From Bicyclus anynana (lineage: Eukaryota; Arthropoda; Insecta; Lepidoptera; Nymphalidae), in the NCBI RefSeq assembly GCF_947172395.1, contig NC_069106.1, positions 1,302,001-1,366,000 on the forward strand: a stretch of 64,000 nucleotides of DNA, read 5' to 3'. The notes beneath the pieces were generated by a model that did no database searches, was not told the origin of the DNA, and saw nothing but the letters and a program-made list of their open reading frames with translations. Both the position numbers and the translations under genes were made by a program. This document shows positions 31,378 through 42,440 of this stretch, piece by piece. Numbering within the stretch: position 1 is the stretch's first letter; each line of letters begins with the position of its first letter.

Positions 31378-31760
31378 AGACGAATATCTTAGCATTCCAT
31401 GAATTCACCGTGTGGGTGCCGGGTCCATCGCGTGGTAGAGAGAAAACCTCCGAGCAGAGTCCTGAACTTGTGACTACGGTTACGGTTACGGGTACGATGT
31501 AGGGTTAAGGAATTTCTTGACGATCGATCAACAGTCCCCTTCTCTGCTCGTGTTGTTCTCTCTGCCTAGCCAAATTTGGTAAGATCCTATTAGAGCAGCT
31601 TTGAATACTCGTTCTAATATAGCACTAGCTACACTTCTAGAGAGGCCAAGGTCTTTGAGCAAGTTATAAAGAGATTTTGCTGGTAATCCTCTCGCACCTA
31701 CTTCTACGGCGTACTGACTAACTACAGCTATTTTTATTATTAAAATCATCATGGTGTGAT
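31378..31760 (-). mobile_element. LINE-C 3' end, longest copy
   Basis: Minus-strand frame reads YAVEVGARGLPAKSLYNLLK then DLGLSRSVASAILERVFKAA, the C-terminal end of a non-LTR retrotransposon polyprotein as I know it from insects. A GGTTACGGTTACGGGTACG insertion at 31478-31496 is unique to this copy. Confidence 0.72.
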
Positions 31761-32390
31761 AGTCGGCCCCGCTTAATGTATTTTCCTTGCGAGGCACGCT
31801 CGCGGCCGGTCCCGTATTAAATGACGTGAGAAAAAATGTTTTCCTCCCTTTCACTCGCATACACCCCACTGTATAACCGTCCCTTTCGTTTCATTTCTCG
31901 TATCGTGTACATTTTGCGTGTAAGAAATACGACGTTCATTTTATATTAAGTACAATACCTAAGAAGAAAAAGTATTATGTAAAAGAAATCCTTTTATACA
32001 GAAAATAAGATAGGCCAAATACCTTCGAAACGGTAACTGTACAACGTGATATTCACTTTTCTTCGCGAGTTTACCGGGCCATAGGCTTTGAGACTTTGCA
32101 ATAATTATCTTCATACTTTGCCAATGTTAACAGCCCAGGATTTTGGTGCTTAGGTCCAACACATTGCTCCTAAGCGGGTTGTTGGGCATGTTAAAAAGGG
32201 TTTAATGCCGTGTGCTTACTACGGTTGTGAGAAAATAAAATAGTCCTATAAACCTACTTCGGACATCACGCTGAAACTGCTGAATGCATTTAAATGAAAC
32301 TTAGCACGTTTTGAGATCATAATTTGAAGGAAGGAGGTAACAGGTTAAATAAATTCAGAAGGGTTGTAATAGGGTTTGAAAGTTTGACGT
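31761..32390. other. unassigned interval
   Basis: 31765-31900 (CGGCCCCGCTTAATG...CGTCCCTTTCGTTTCATTTC) is GC-richer and may be a further dispersed repeat. The 113-codon minus frame starts here and runs into LINE-C. Confidence 0.35.
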
Positions 32391-32392
32391 TT

Positions 32393-32482
32393 TCTACGCG
32401 AAAAGTTGGGCGTGCATGCCCCGGACCGGATTCGAACCCACACCGGAGGCAGAGATCATATCCACTGGGCTATCACGGCGCA
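32393..32482 (-). mobile_element. SINE-2 head
   Basis: Head with intact B box (rc GGATTCGAACCCACAC) and a small deletion between the boxes. Confidence 0.78.
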
Positions 32483-32789
32483 TTTTACCCCATGGTAAAG
32501 CGAAAAAATCACTTGGAATTGATAACGCCTGCCGTGTTTGGCTAGCGAGCAAACTCCATAATATATAGTTCCTTGTAACATTCCCTGCAGAAAAGATTTG
32601 GTCCGTGAGGGGCCATAAATCTTGGAGCTTCGCGCAAAATGAATTAATTCCCCGCACAAGAAAATGGGGAAAAAGACGGAAAACGGGCCAGAATGGGGGC
32701 AAAAAGGGGAAAACCGCAAACACTGCCTGCGGGTTGAAATCGATATGAAGACAATTGAACGAAATTCAATTTAATATTGAAATATGGTT
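32483..32789. other. purine-rich unassigned interval
   Basis: 32660-32715 is strongly purine-rich (GGGGAAAAAGACGGAAAACG). Nothing else recognised. Confidence 0.35.
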
Positions 32790-32878
32790 TTAACATTGTA
32801 AAAGGTTGTGTACCTCTGGCGATTGGATTGGAATAATTGAATGAATGTTCGATTACATCAATTAATAATCCATAATAG
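32790..32878 (+). repeat. Rep-M copy 1
   Basis: AAAGGTTGTGTACCTCTGGCGATTGG... repeated at 33848 in direct orientation. Confidence 0.75.
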
Positions 32879-33631
32879 TTATAGCCTTTTATTCAGACAG
32901 TGTTGTAGCTTCAACTATTAAAGTAAAACTTTTTTGCGCACGCTTGAGAAGTAAACTAGTGAGTGCGTTACCAAAAGTGTAATCGGGTGAGGCGAACGGA
33001 CGTTGAGAGCAGCACACTCGTTTTTCATCTATCTTAAGTATTCTATTCCTTATGAAAATCAGTTTTTTGTCAATAACAAGTCAATACAAACAACTGCATT
33101 AGCAATTTTGGGCAAGTAGGCAGAAATTGCAAATCATTATGAAGAAAAAGTTGGAAGTTCATACTTTAATTTTTTTTTCTTGCATTGATAATTCAGTACC
33201 TCCCATACATTTTTACAAGCAACTTTGTAACTACAAAGAGTAGACACAAGTTTTATACTTACCAATTTACAAACCTCTGCAAGTGTACAAGTTTTTAATA
33301 GTTGGTATACTAAAAAAAATTTTAAAATCCGAATAAAATGTCACACTAGGGAATGTCACACTTGGTCACACTAGGGAATTTTCAAAGCTATACAAATTCG
33401 TTTAAGATAATTAGGTATAGGTATATTTACCATTTGCGTTTTATCCAATAGTTACGGGACATCCTGTATACTTAAATACTATAACACTATATTACTTAAA
33501 TACTATGAGCTTTAAATACTATAAAACTTAAATATTATAATAAATAATATAAAAGGAGAAATAAATAAATGAGAATAATATATATATAATATATACATAA
33601 TATATGTACCTACACCATAATTAGCAATAAT
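32879..33631. other. unassigned interval
   Basis: Short repeat TCACACTAGGGAAT at 33341-33378; TACGGGACATCCTGTATAC at 33449 resembles Rep-N ends; TATATA-rich 33575-33610. Confidence 0.4.
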
Positions 33632-33797
33632 TCATACTAACATTATAAACTACTGAACCTGATTTGATATAATTTGGCATAGTATGGATAAATTTAACCT
33701 AGAGACAGAACAGAGACAACATTTTAGCTTGGAAAAATCTATGGTTCCCACGGATAAAACAGAATTTCAAGCGAACGAATACGCGGGCGTCTGCTAG
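33632..33797 (+). mobile_element. Hel-B, shortened
   Basis: TCATACTAACATTATAAACT start, GCGGGCGTCTGCTAG end before T. Confidence 0.7.
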
Positions 33798-33935
33798 TAT
33801 TGAAATTTAGACATTATAAAAGGTTGACAAGGACATTATAAAATTTCAACATTATAAAAGGTTGTGTACTCCTGGTGATTGGATAGGAACAATTGAATGA
33901 AAGTTCGATTTCATCAATTAATAATTTAGAATAAT
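33798..33935 (+). repeat. Rep-M copy 2
   Basis: About 85% like 32790-32878 from 33848 on; preceded by two extra copies of ACATTATAAAAGGTTG. Confidence 0.75.
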
Positions 33936-34309
33936 TGAATAGAATTTCTGTAGATTTTGTTATTTTAAATCAAATTGAATGAAATGAAATTAAAATTCTA
34001 TTATACTACGTCTCGCTAGAAAATCGAGGAAGTTTTTGTTACGTGTGATAATAATTTAAATTACGTACTCAATAGCTTTTTTTTAGTTCTCAATTTGTAT
34101 TTTAAATCGTTGTGATGTTTTGCATTTTATTCAAGCTTTTTGTATAGTTTTAATATTGTTTTCATAATGTGTTTCAACATCGTAGATAAGTTATAATTTT
34201 GTTACTATATTCTTGGTAATTAGTGTTACCTACACTCGAAGATAATATTTAAATTTTGAAAATAAACATTAGTTACAATATTAATAATTTGCAGATAGCA
34301 GTCATATAG
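33936..34309. other. unassigned interval
   Basis: AT-rich, nothing recognised. Confidence 0.35.
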
Positions 34310-34443
34310 TTGGGCTGGTGGGAGAATTAGGCTAGTTATCACCTTACCGGCAAAAACGTACCGCCAAGCGTGTCGTGTGTACGATGTCGTGTAGAAACCG
34401 AAGGGGGGTGGATTTCATCCTCCCCCGTAACAAGTTAGCCCGC
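34310..34443 (+). mobile_element. SINE-1 middle fragment
   Basis: Runs GGGCTGGTGGGAG... to ACAAGTTAGCCCGCTT, cut where Hel-C begins. Confidence 0.8.
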
Positions 34444-34445
34444 TT

Positions 34446-34698
34446 GCTCCTATTAATCGTAGCGTGATGAAAAGTATACTATAACCTGCCCAGGAGTATG
34501 AAGAATAATTTTACTAAGTTCCGTTAAAATCCGTCAAGTAGTTTTTGTTACTATAAATAACATACAGACAGACATACAGACAAAAATTTACTGATTGCAT
34601 TTTTGGCTTCAGTATCGATCACTAATCACCCCCTGATAGTTATTTTGTAAATATATTTCATGTACAGAATTGACCTCTCTACAGATTTATTATAAGTA
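34446..34698 (-). mobile_element. Hel-C 5' part
   Basis: Reversed, matches 30553 from GCGTGATGAAAAGTATACTA to AGATTTATTATAAGTAT; 3' CTAG end missing. Confidence 0.7.
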
Positions 34699-34895
34699 TT
34701 TTTTTTTTTAATTCTTTACAAGTAAGCCCTTGACTATAATCTCACCTGATGGTAAGTGATGATGCAGTCTAAGATGGAAGCGGGCTAACTTGTTAGGAGG
34801 AGGATGAAATTCCACACTCCTTTCGGTTTCTACACGACATCGTACCGGAACGCTAAATCGCTTGGCGGTACGTCTTTGACGGTAGAGTTGTATAG
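34699..34895 (-). mobile_element. SINE-1, head truncated
   Basis: Reversed tail and body. With 34310 and 34446 it forms a SINE(+)/Hel-C(-)/SINE(-) arrangement. Confidence 0.82.
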
Positions 34896-35344
34896 ATGTT
34901 TAGATCGGATAAAACGCACCTAGACCTCACTGCCTTCCGTTAACAATAATTGCAGTTAATGTAGCTTTAGGACAACATAAAAACGTATGCGAAAGCATTC
35001 GTTCCACAAATGAATTTCTACCGGAAGTTGTCATTAACATGAACACGATCGGATACGATAACTGCGTCCGGTGCGGGTTTTTCTACCGGAAACAACATAG
35101 TGTTGATTATGAGTGGTTGATGTATTGCTTTGTTAATGGAAAAACGGAATATTTTTTTTATTTTTTTAATTTACCTGCCTGAATGTAATTTATTATGCTT
35201 TATGAAAATTGTGAACGATAAATCAGTTATTTCATTGGAATTCTATCTATATTGGAAATCTATCAATACAAATAATGTATAACGGAAGAGTTTGTGTGTA
35301 TGTTTAAATGCACTAATCTCTTTTGTTTATCTAATAATCTGTAT
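34896..35344. other. mostly unassigned
   Basis: 35275-35322 holds a Hel-A 5' scrap (GGAAGAGTTTGTGTG). Otherwise nothing recognised. Confidence 0.4.
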
Positions 35345-35540
35345 TATTTAATCCTTTGACTACAATCTCATCTGATGGTAACTGATGATGCAGTCTAAGA
35401 TGGAAGCGAGCTAATTTGTTAGGAGGAGGATGAAAATCCACACCCCTTTTTGGTTTTTACACGACATCGTCGTGGAACGCTAAATCGCTTGGTATTACGT
35501 CTTTGTCGGTAGGATGGTAACTAACCGCGGCCGAAGCCGA
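35345..35540 (-). mobile_element. SINE-1, head truncated
   Basis: Reversed; ends at GCGGCCGAAGCC where a Rep-E-type sequence takes over. Confidence 0.82.
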
Positions 35541-36105
35541 AGTACGGAACTTTCCGTAAGTAAGTTCCGTGGTAAGTTCCGTACCATTATGTATAAAGAC
35601 AGCAAAAAAATCTTGTTGTTTATATGGGAGCCCACCTCAAAATTTCATTTTATTAATATTGTTGTTACAGCAGCATTAGAAATACATCATCTGTGAAAAT
35701 TTCAACTGTCTAACTATCGAGGTTCATGAGATACAGCCTGAAATAAAATGAAAATACACTTTTTTGTACACCACAAAGAAACATACAATACAATAAATAC
35801 AAAAAAATAATATAAAAAAAATGCACAATAGACGACCTTATCGCTAAAAAGCGATCTCTTTTAGGCAACCTAACAAAGAAACTAATAATAAAAATTATAA
35901 AAATTTAGGCTACTACTTCTGTACACCCGTACAGAAGTAATATATAAAAGGAAATAAAATTCAAGCATTACATAAGAAAATAGTTAAATATGTACAAAAT
36001 ACTAAGAAATATCTACACATTTAATGCCTGATGATAGACGGACGGACGGATAGACGGACAGTAGAGACTTAGTAATAGGGTCCCTTTAAGAACGGAACCC
36101 TAACG
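35541..36105 (+). repeat. Rep-E-type element, worn
   Basis: Starts GTTCCGTACCATTATGTATA and ends GGGTCCCTTTAAGAACGGAA-CCCTAA after GACGGACGGATAGACGGACA, the usual beginning and end of this lepidopteran repeat. 35828-35872 shares the CTTATCGCTAAAAAGCGATC block with 1992-2030. Confidence 0.55.
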
Positions 36106-36868
36106 ATTCACTCAAGAACCATTCACTAAACCAACAATATTGAACTATTGAAACTATTTCATGGAGGTCATCCGAAAAATAACTGTCACGTAAATCGAAA
36201 ACTTTCATATAAAATTTAATTCAAAAGTCCGAAGACAAAGAACACAGAGCATAGATATATGGTCTGCAGATAAATTGCAATGAATTTGAAATTTGTCGAT
36301 TCAGCTCTACACGTTTTAGAACTGCCTGCGATAGCCAGACAAACCTCATTTTAGGAACACTGAATCTCACTGAATGTCAGGTAGTTGACTCATCAAATTT
36401 AATATAAACAATATTAATTTAAAGTTATAGTACATGGAATAAGGGTCCGAAATATATCAATTAATAAAACTTAAGGATTTCTTATAAAACTTAATTAATA
36501 AATCATGTACCTATTTTTTTAATTTAAAATTACTCAAAATAAAAAATTAAAATATTTTTAAATAAAATTTTGAAATATTTTTTTTAAATCATGTAACTAT
36601 TTTTTTAATTTTCCAAACGTCAAAAACGCTGTTGTCCATTTTGTCTCACTATGTTACTTGATGTACTAAACGTCAAACTAATTATCTAATTTTATTTTTG
36701 TCAAACGCTCCGTTTGGTAAAGGATTAGTTAACGTGACGTCATGAAACAGTTGAAATGTAGACCATCATGGCCGATAGCGTTTTGACTCGTATTGTCAAA
36801 TAAATATTTAAAAACTAAAATTTTTATGTAACCACGTCTCATTCAAATATGGTGTCCTGTAGAAAATA
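36106..36868. other. unassigned interval
   Basis: 36318-36347 (TGCCTGCGATAGCCAGACAA) resembles 63058-63085. Rest AT-rich and unrecognised. Confidence 0.35.
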
Positions 36869-37230
36869 TCCTACTAATATTATAAACGTGAACGTTTGTA
36901 TGTTTGTTACTCTTTAATGCCGATACTACTGTAGTGATTTGGCTTGAATTTGGAATGGAAATAGATTTTACACTGCGTGAGGGCTGCTTTTTATCTCGAA
37001 AATATCCACGGATTCCCGAGATTTGCGAAAACCTGATGATTTTGTTGGTATGAATGTTTGTTACTCTTTCACGTCTCGGATACTAAACCGAATCACCTGA
37101 AATTTGAAGTAGAGATATATTATAGTCTAGATTAACACATAGGCTACTTTAATCTCGGAAAAGTCCATGGTTCCCGCGGGATTTGTGAAAAACTGAATTC
37201 CACGCGGACGAAATCGCAGGCGTCCGCTAG
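36869..37230 (+). mobile_element. Hel-B dimer, copy 1
   Basis: TC...CTAG ends intact, but the internal module (TTTGTTACTCTTT... to ...GATTTGCGAAAAC) is present twice, about 170 bp each. The junction GAAAACCTGATGATTTTGTT recurs in the copy at 39597. Confidence 0.8.
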
Positions 37231-37765
37231 TAAATAGTTACGTTTTATACTTATCAGTTGATTATATTGAGTCTTCACGGACCAAGTCGCGTTTGGAACC
37301 CTCGTTGCTTCAATTTTAAGTTTTAAATTATTTATTATCACCATTATCTAATAATATTATTACCTGACGTGTTGAAAATGCTTGCAAACTAAGCCCAATT
37401 GAAATAAATGAATTTTGATATGATATAAATTAGTCTGCTACCTTTCAGAGCACCCATGGTCCTAATTTACCTATGCTAGCATGGGGTGATAAATTTTCAG
37501 CCTTCCCGACATGAAGTAAGTCTGACTACCTCAGGCTATCTACACGAACGTGATACCATTTGAGATGGAAAACAAATATGCATCCAATCTGAACGTAGTT
37601 TCCTTTTCCCAGATTTGTTTGATATATAGAATAGAAAAGCTTTCAGAAAGGCAGGGAAAGGCGGATCTAGTACTGTTCAAATGTAGTATTTTGTATGAAT
37701 AAACAAGCAGGCACCGGTACTATCAACGTGGCCTTCGTGTATTGTGTAGCGGACTGGGTTCTTGT
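37231..37765. other. unassigned interval
   Basis: Nothing recognised. Confidence 0.35.
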
Positions 37766-37894
37766 CTCAGACGAATTATAGGGACCTGCATCGCTAAGCG
37801 ATACCCCTCTGTCAATGTACAAGATAAACGATCTAACGCGTTTATAAAAACTGTTTCTATAGAATCGATGTTTCATTGTTCTGTATACTACTGT
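37766..37894. mobile_element. MITE-1 copy 3, left part
   Basis: CTCAGACGAATTATAGGGAC start; matches copy 2 through TATAGAATCGATGTTTCATT. Interrupted by LINE-B; I cannot find its right end. Confidence 0.7.
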
Positions 37895-38273
37895 CCTCCT
37901 CCTTGCGTCGTATTCCTCATATACTGAGGGTCGTGACCCCTAACACAAGCTTGCTTCTTCACGATGTCGCGTCATGTGGCTCGGCTTTTCGCGACTTGCA
38001 GAGCCTCGTGTACTTTGGTGTCGAGAGTGGCGCGGATTTGGTCGGACCAACGCATCGGGCTACGTCCTCGAGGTCTCTTTCCTTCCACTTTACCAGTGAT
38101 CACTAGTTTCTCTAAGTTATCTCCTTCTCTCCTAGCAATGTGGCCGAAGTACTCGAGGATCCTCTGAAGACAGGTGGTGGACAGCCTCTTCGAGATGTTA
38201 AGCTGTTTTAGCACCGATACATGTGCTGTCCATGGAATACGGAGCATTCTTCTCCAGCACAGTATACTACTGT
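37895..38273 (-). mobile_element. LINE-B 3' end with target duplication
   Basis: Minus-strand frame includes RLSTTCLQRILEYFGHIARR and GKVEGKRPRGRSPMRWSDQI, the C-terminal part of an RTE/jockey-type polyprotein. 3' tail GACGCAAGGAGGAGGAC. GTATACTACTGT is repeated at 37883-37894 and 38262-38273, so the 5'-truncated insertion is well bounded. Confidence 0.82.
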
Positions 38274-38299
38274 ATACAGATATAACTGTAACACCTCTC

Positions 38300-38400
38300 G
38301 CAAGCGCTCTCAAACTAACCTCTATTTTAGTAAACCTTGATGTCAGCTACCAACCTGTAAAGTATATCGTAATATTTACGGGACACCCTGTATATAGACC
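38300..38400 (-). repeat. Rep-N copy 1
   Basis: Reversed TACAGGGTGTCCCGTAAATA...TGACATCAAGGTTTACTAAA, matching 51533-51600. Confidence 0.65.
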
Positions 38401-38436
38401 ACTTCGCTTTTATAATATTAGTGTTATTTATGATAT

Positions 38437-38491
38437 TAGTGATAAATATCATTCCCTCTTCTATACGAAGAGGGAATGATATTTATCACTA
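38437..38491. other. 55-nt perfect hairpin
   Basis: 24-bp perfect stem (left half 38437-38460 ends ATCATTCCCTCTT; right half 38468-38491 begins AAGAGGGAATGAT) around a 7-nt loop CTATACG. No mismatches, so either recent or kept by copying. Confidence 0.92.
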
Positions 38492-38869
38492 CACACAAGT
38501 AGTTAAATCACATCAAAATGGCGGCTAAATTCCTACTAGCCTGACAATACTATTAGTTTCATTGGAAAATCATCACGAACTTCGAAAATTTAGTGAATTT
38601 AAATTCACTTTAACAATGGCCAGAACTTCAACGCGGGGTGAAATTAATTTTGACAGGTTTCAAAATAGGGACTCCCTTTCGTGATATTGAATAAAGTTGA
38701 CCTTCGGGCCGCTGTCTTTAATTTTGGAAAGCCTTTATTTCGGACCCTTTGAGCGCGAATCTGCTCTGAACATAATTTTCAGTGATTTAGCCTCTTTGTT
38801 AATTAAAATTTCCTCTTCCATGTTCTATAATACTTAAATTCAAAGATAATATATCTATACTTATATTAT
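38492..38869. other. unassigned interval
   Basis: Nothing recognised. Confidence 0.35.
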
Positions 38870-38882
38870 ATAGATAATAATT

Positions 38883-39199
38883 GATGACATACGTGATAGC
38901 CCAGTGGATATGACCTCTGCCTCTAATTCCGGAGGGTGGTGGGTTCGAATCCGGTCCGGGGCATGCACCTTCAACTTTCAGTTGTGTGCATTTTAAGAAA
39001 ATTAAATATCACGTGTCTCAAACGGTGAATCATCATAAGGAAACCTGCATACCAGAGAATTTTCTTAATCCTCTGCGTGTGTGAAATCTGCTAATCCGCA
39101 TTGGGCCAGCGTGGTGGACTATTGGCCTAACCCCTCTCATTCTGAGAAGAGACTCGAGTTCAGCAGTGAGCCGAATATGGGTTGATAACGAAGACGACG
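38883..39199 (+). mobile_element. SINE-2, complete, with target duplication
   Basis: Flanked by a perfect 13-bp ATAGATAATAATT (38870-38882, 39200-39212). Intact A and B boxes; tail GATAACGAAGACGACG. Confidence 0.93.
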
Positions 39200-39212
39200 A
39201 TAGATAATAATT

Positions 39213-39596
39213 ATCGGGAGAGTTTAATAAAGGCTTTGTACGTAAAGTCCTACTTTACATTTATCTGTGTGTTTCTTCGCGGTAAACTCACAAAACACTC
39301 GAAAGATTTTCAACAAAGTACATTGAATGCTCAATTCTGTAAGCGTCGTAATTAAACTGTCACATCTAATGACTATGAATTTGCGGCGCTTGCCTTTGAG
39401 ACTTTAGGCCCTTGGTCATCTGATACCGTACAATGTCAATTCTATGTTTGACAAATTAATTCTAGTTACCCAAGAGCTGGCGCTTATTTGGCTCAAAGGA
39501 TAAATCTCACCATCAAGAGGGAATAGCGCCAGCGTATTGGGTACCTTGCCCATGGGTAAACAATTAAGAAAATGGTAAATGAAGTAAAGCATTTTA
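39213..39596. other. unassigned interval
   Basis: Nothing recognised. Confidence 0.35.
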
Positions 39597-39987
39597 TCCT
39601 ACTATATAATATTATAAACGCGAAAGTTTGTATGGCTGTTTGGATGTTTACTCTTTAACGCCGCTACTACTGAAGCAATTTGGCTGAAATTTGGAATGGG
39701 AATAGATTTTACTCTGGATTGACACATAGGCTACTTTTTATCCCGAAAAAATCCATGGTTTCCCGAGATTTGCGAAAACTGATGATTTTGATGATATGAA
39801 TGTTTGTTACTCTTTCACGCCTCGACTACTGAACCGAATTAGCTGAAATTGGAAATCTTGGTATTGAGATATATTATAGCCTGGATTAACACATAGGCTA
39901 CTTTTTATCCTGGAAATATCCATGGTTCCCGAGGGATTTGTAAAAAACTAAATTCCACGCGGACGATTTCGCGGGTCCGCCAATTAA
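39597..39987 (+). mobile_element. Hel-B dimer, copy 2
   Basis: Same two-module structure and same junction (GCGAAAACTGATGATTTTGA) as 36869. 3' end worn (CCGCCAATT). MITE-2 copy 2 begins 12 bp later. Confidence 0.8.
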
Positions 39988-39998
39988 TTATAAACTTA

Positions 39999-40171
39999 TA
40001 GTCTGGTAATTTCGTTGATGACACGCTCATGACATACGGGCGATGGGCGGAAAGACTGAGCAAATATGAAATCGTGCGTGCGGGGAAGTGAGGTGCACCA
40101 GTCGTGGGTCTTTCATTCATCGCTACACGCCCCCGGCCCGCGTGAGTGTTACTAACGAAGTTGCCAAGCTA
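39999..40171. mobile_element. MITE-2 copy 2
   Basis: TAGTCTGGTAATTTCGTTGA left end, reversed right end TAGCTTGGCAACTTCGTTAG. TA target on the left only. Confidence 0.75.
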
Positions 40172-40251
40172 GACAGTTGAGATCTGGACTCTACTACCTG
40201 AAATCTTTCACATATTGGTGTATACTTACATATGACCAAAATTATCATTAT

Positions 40252-40557
40252 AGTATCAACCCATATTCGGCTCACTGCTGAGCTCGAGTTTCCTCTCAAA
40301 ATGGAAGGAGTTATGCCAATAGTCCTCCACGCTGGCCCAATGCGGATTGGCAGACTTCACACACGCAGAGAATTAAGAAAATTCTAAATTCTGTTATGCA
40401 GATTTCCTCTCGATGTTCTTCCTTCACCGTTTGAGACACATGATATTTTATTTCGCAAAATGCACACAACCGAAAAGTTGGAATCCCGGATTGGATTCGA
40501 ACCCACACCCTCCGGAATCGGAGGCAGAGGTCATATCCACTGGGCTATCACGGCTCT
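40252..40557 (-). mobile_element. SINE-2, complete, with target duplication
   Basis: Flanked by AAATTATCATTAT (40239-40251, 40558-40570). Intact head. Confidence 0.93.
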
Positions 40558-40570
40558 AAATTATCATTAT

Positions 40571-41005
40571 TCTGTCATAAAAATAATTACGATAATTTAT
40601 AGATATTATATTAAATCTCATATATTAATAGGATACGATCAAAAGAAAAATACATTCCGAGAAGAAATAACGTTTCAATAAAGCCCTCTAAAGCCTTCCA
40701 AATCGGTTATTGTGGGGGATTTTACACATGTATGCGTCAAATTTATTATTTTCCTAAAAATCCACCCCACTCCATTCAAAAGGCATCTCACGGTTTGTGG
40801 CACAAGTTATGAGATACAGCGGTTTTTATTAATTTATTCCCGAATAAAAGCAAGCTCTCTCTGAGAAACAAAACAAACTAAACTGAATTTAAGTTCCAAC
40901 TAGGCTAAGGATTTCTAAAAATTCCAAGCGAGTTCACTACTAACTCATTGAAATGACACAAAGTTTGGAGATGTTTTTAACGATTTAGAAAATGAATTAG
41001 CGACT
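40571..41005. other. unassigned interval
   Basis: Nothing recognised. Confidence 0.35.
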
Positions 41006-41241
41006 GGGACTCATGCGAATGGGGACTCGCACGAGCGTTGTTTTTAACGGGCGTTAAAAAGCGTTCAAATAGAACAAATGCATTTTTCAAGTATATGTTT
41101 ATTGGTTTTTATTGACGCTTCTTTTTCGAGCAGTGTTGCATTTTCAATTTTTGGCGTTGGAAATAGACCTTTATTTAACTTCATACTATATTTGAACGCT
41201 TTTTTATCGCCCACTAAAATACGCCCGTGCGAATGGGGGCT
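41006..41241. mobile_element. MITE-3 copy 2
   Basis: CTCGCACGAGCGTTGTTTTT...AAAAAGCGTTCAAATAGAAC and reversed right end CATTCGCACGGGCG...AAAAAAGCGTTCAAATATAG. Uninterrupted, so it shows the empty site for the LINE-D in copy 1. Two antisense frames here are incidental. Confidence 0.75.
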
Positions 41242-41290
41242 AAGCGACATAGATAATCTGTCAAAGATTCAATCTTTCTAAGCAAGTTCA

Positions 41291-41408
41291 TCAAGCTGGT
41301 TGCAGAGAGCCGCTAGATGCTGGTGGCTCGAGACCGTTGTGATTAGAAGTCCCTACAAAAGGCCTATCTGCAGTGAACGTCCAGCGGCTGACATGATAAT
41401 GATGATGA
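41291..41408 (+). mobile_element. LINE-A 3' terminus
   Basis: CATCAAGCTGGTTGCAGAGA to CAGCGGCTGACATGATAATGATGATG. Confidence 0.8.
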
Positions 41409-41655
41409 CCTCAAAATCTTTTTAACATAAAAATGGACTTCAAAGATATATTTCAGTTACTTTGATTTTAACAAAAAGTTACTAAACCGATTTTCATGAA
41501 AATAAAATGGGATTACATAAAAATTAAATAGGACCACTCTGGAAGTATATTCTTTTAAACAAAAAAAGATTTTTCAAAATTAGTTAATAAATGACGAAGT
41601 TATGACGAGGTAACATAACATGAAAATTACCTCCTCTCCTTTTTTTGAAATCGGT
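41409..41655 (-). repeat. Rep-G copy 2
   Basis: Reversed relative of 10739; end CTCCTTTTTTTGAAATCGGTTG. It directly follows the LINE-A tail. Confidence 0.62.
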
Positions 41656-41999
41656 TGACAATGCTCCTCTGATCCTGGACAATCACTTTTCCCTTGTCCC
41701 ACACACCCCGCTGTCTATAATTCCGCCCTTCCATATACATTATTATATATCGGCGCCATCTGTGACCCGTTTTCCAAAATTGTCGCCTCGCGAACACTTA
41801 TTTTTAGTTATTTCACCAATTTCGGTAAATTGTTTGAATTTATGTGCTTTAGGGCGTGAGTAGAGTGATTTAGTGCAACACTCAAGTGTGTTATAGCCTT
41901 CCTACATTGGAGTTTTAGATGATTTCTTTCATGAAAGCCACTTATGTAACAGTTCATATCAGCAGGGTGATTCACTAACTTTGACGTATGTTCTGCGTA
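41656..41999. other. unassigned interval
   Basis: 41955-41990 (CAGCAGGGTGATTCACTAACTTTGACG) resembles 18600-18630. Nothing else. Confidence 0.35.
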
Positions 42000-42405
42000 T
42001 GTGGACGCTAACTATGGGCCTCATAAGAAGGCTCAGTCACACAGCGGGCGATGGAACGAGCTATGTTAGGAGTATCTCTGCGTGATCGAATCCGAAATGA
42101 GAAGATCCGCAGAAGAACTTAAGTCACCGACATAGCTCAACGAGTTGCTATGCTGAAGTGGCAATGGGCGGGGCACATAGTTTTAAGAGCCGATGGACGT
42201 TGGGGTCCCAAAGTGCTGGAATGGCGACCCCGCACTAGTAAGCGCAGTGTTGGCCGACACCCCACCAGGTGGACTGACGACATCAAGCGAGTCGCAGGGA
42301 TTCGCTGGATGCAGGCGGCTCAGTATCGTGATGTTTGGAAGTCCCTACAAAAGGCCTATGTCCTGCAGTGGACGTCTATCGGCAGATATGATGATGATGA
42401 AATAT
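42000..42405 (+). mobile_element. LINE-A 3' end, longest copy
   Basis: Frame from about 42046 reads QRAMERAMLGVSLRDRIRNE, one stop (TAA at about 42121), then VTDIAQRVAMLKWQWAGHIV ... PTRWTDDIKRVAGIRWMQAA ... LQKAYVLQWTSIG, ending in a GATGATGATGA tail. This is the C-terminus of an RTE-like reverse transcriptase polyprotein; the RT core is absent. Inactive. Confidence 0.85.
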
Positions 42406-42440
42406 TAAATGTTGTATGTTAGTTGACATATTATACGAAA

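Noticed and set aside
31478..31496. GGTTACGGTTACGGGTACG as a telomere-like or origin motif
   Set aside because: A short slippage expansion within the LINE-C copy.
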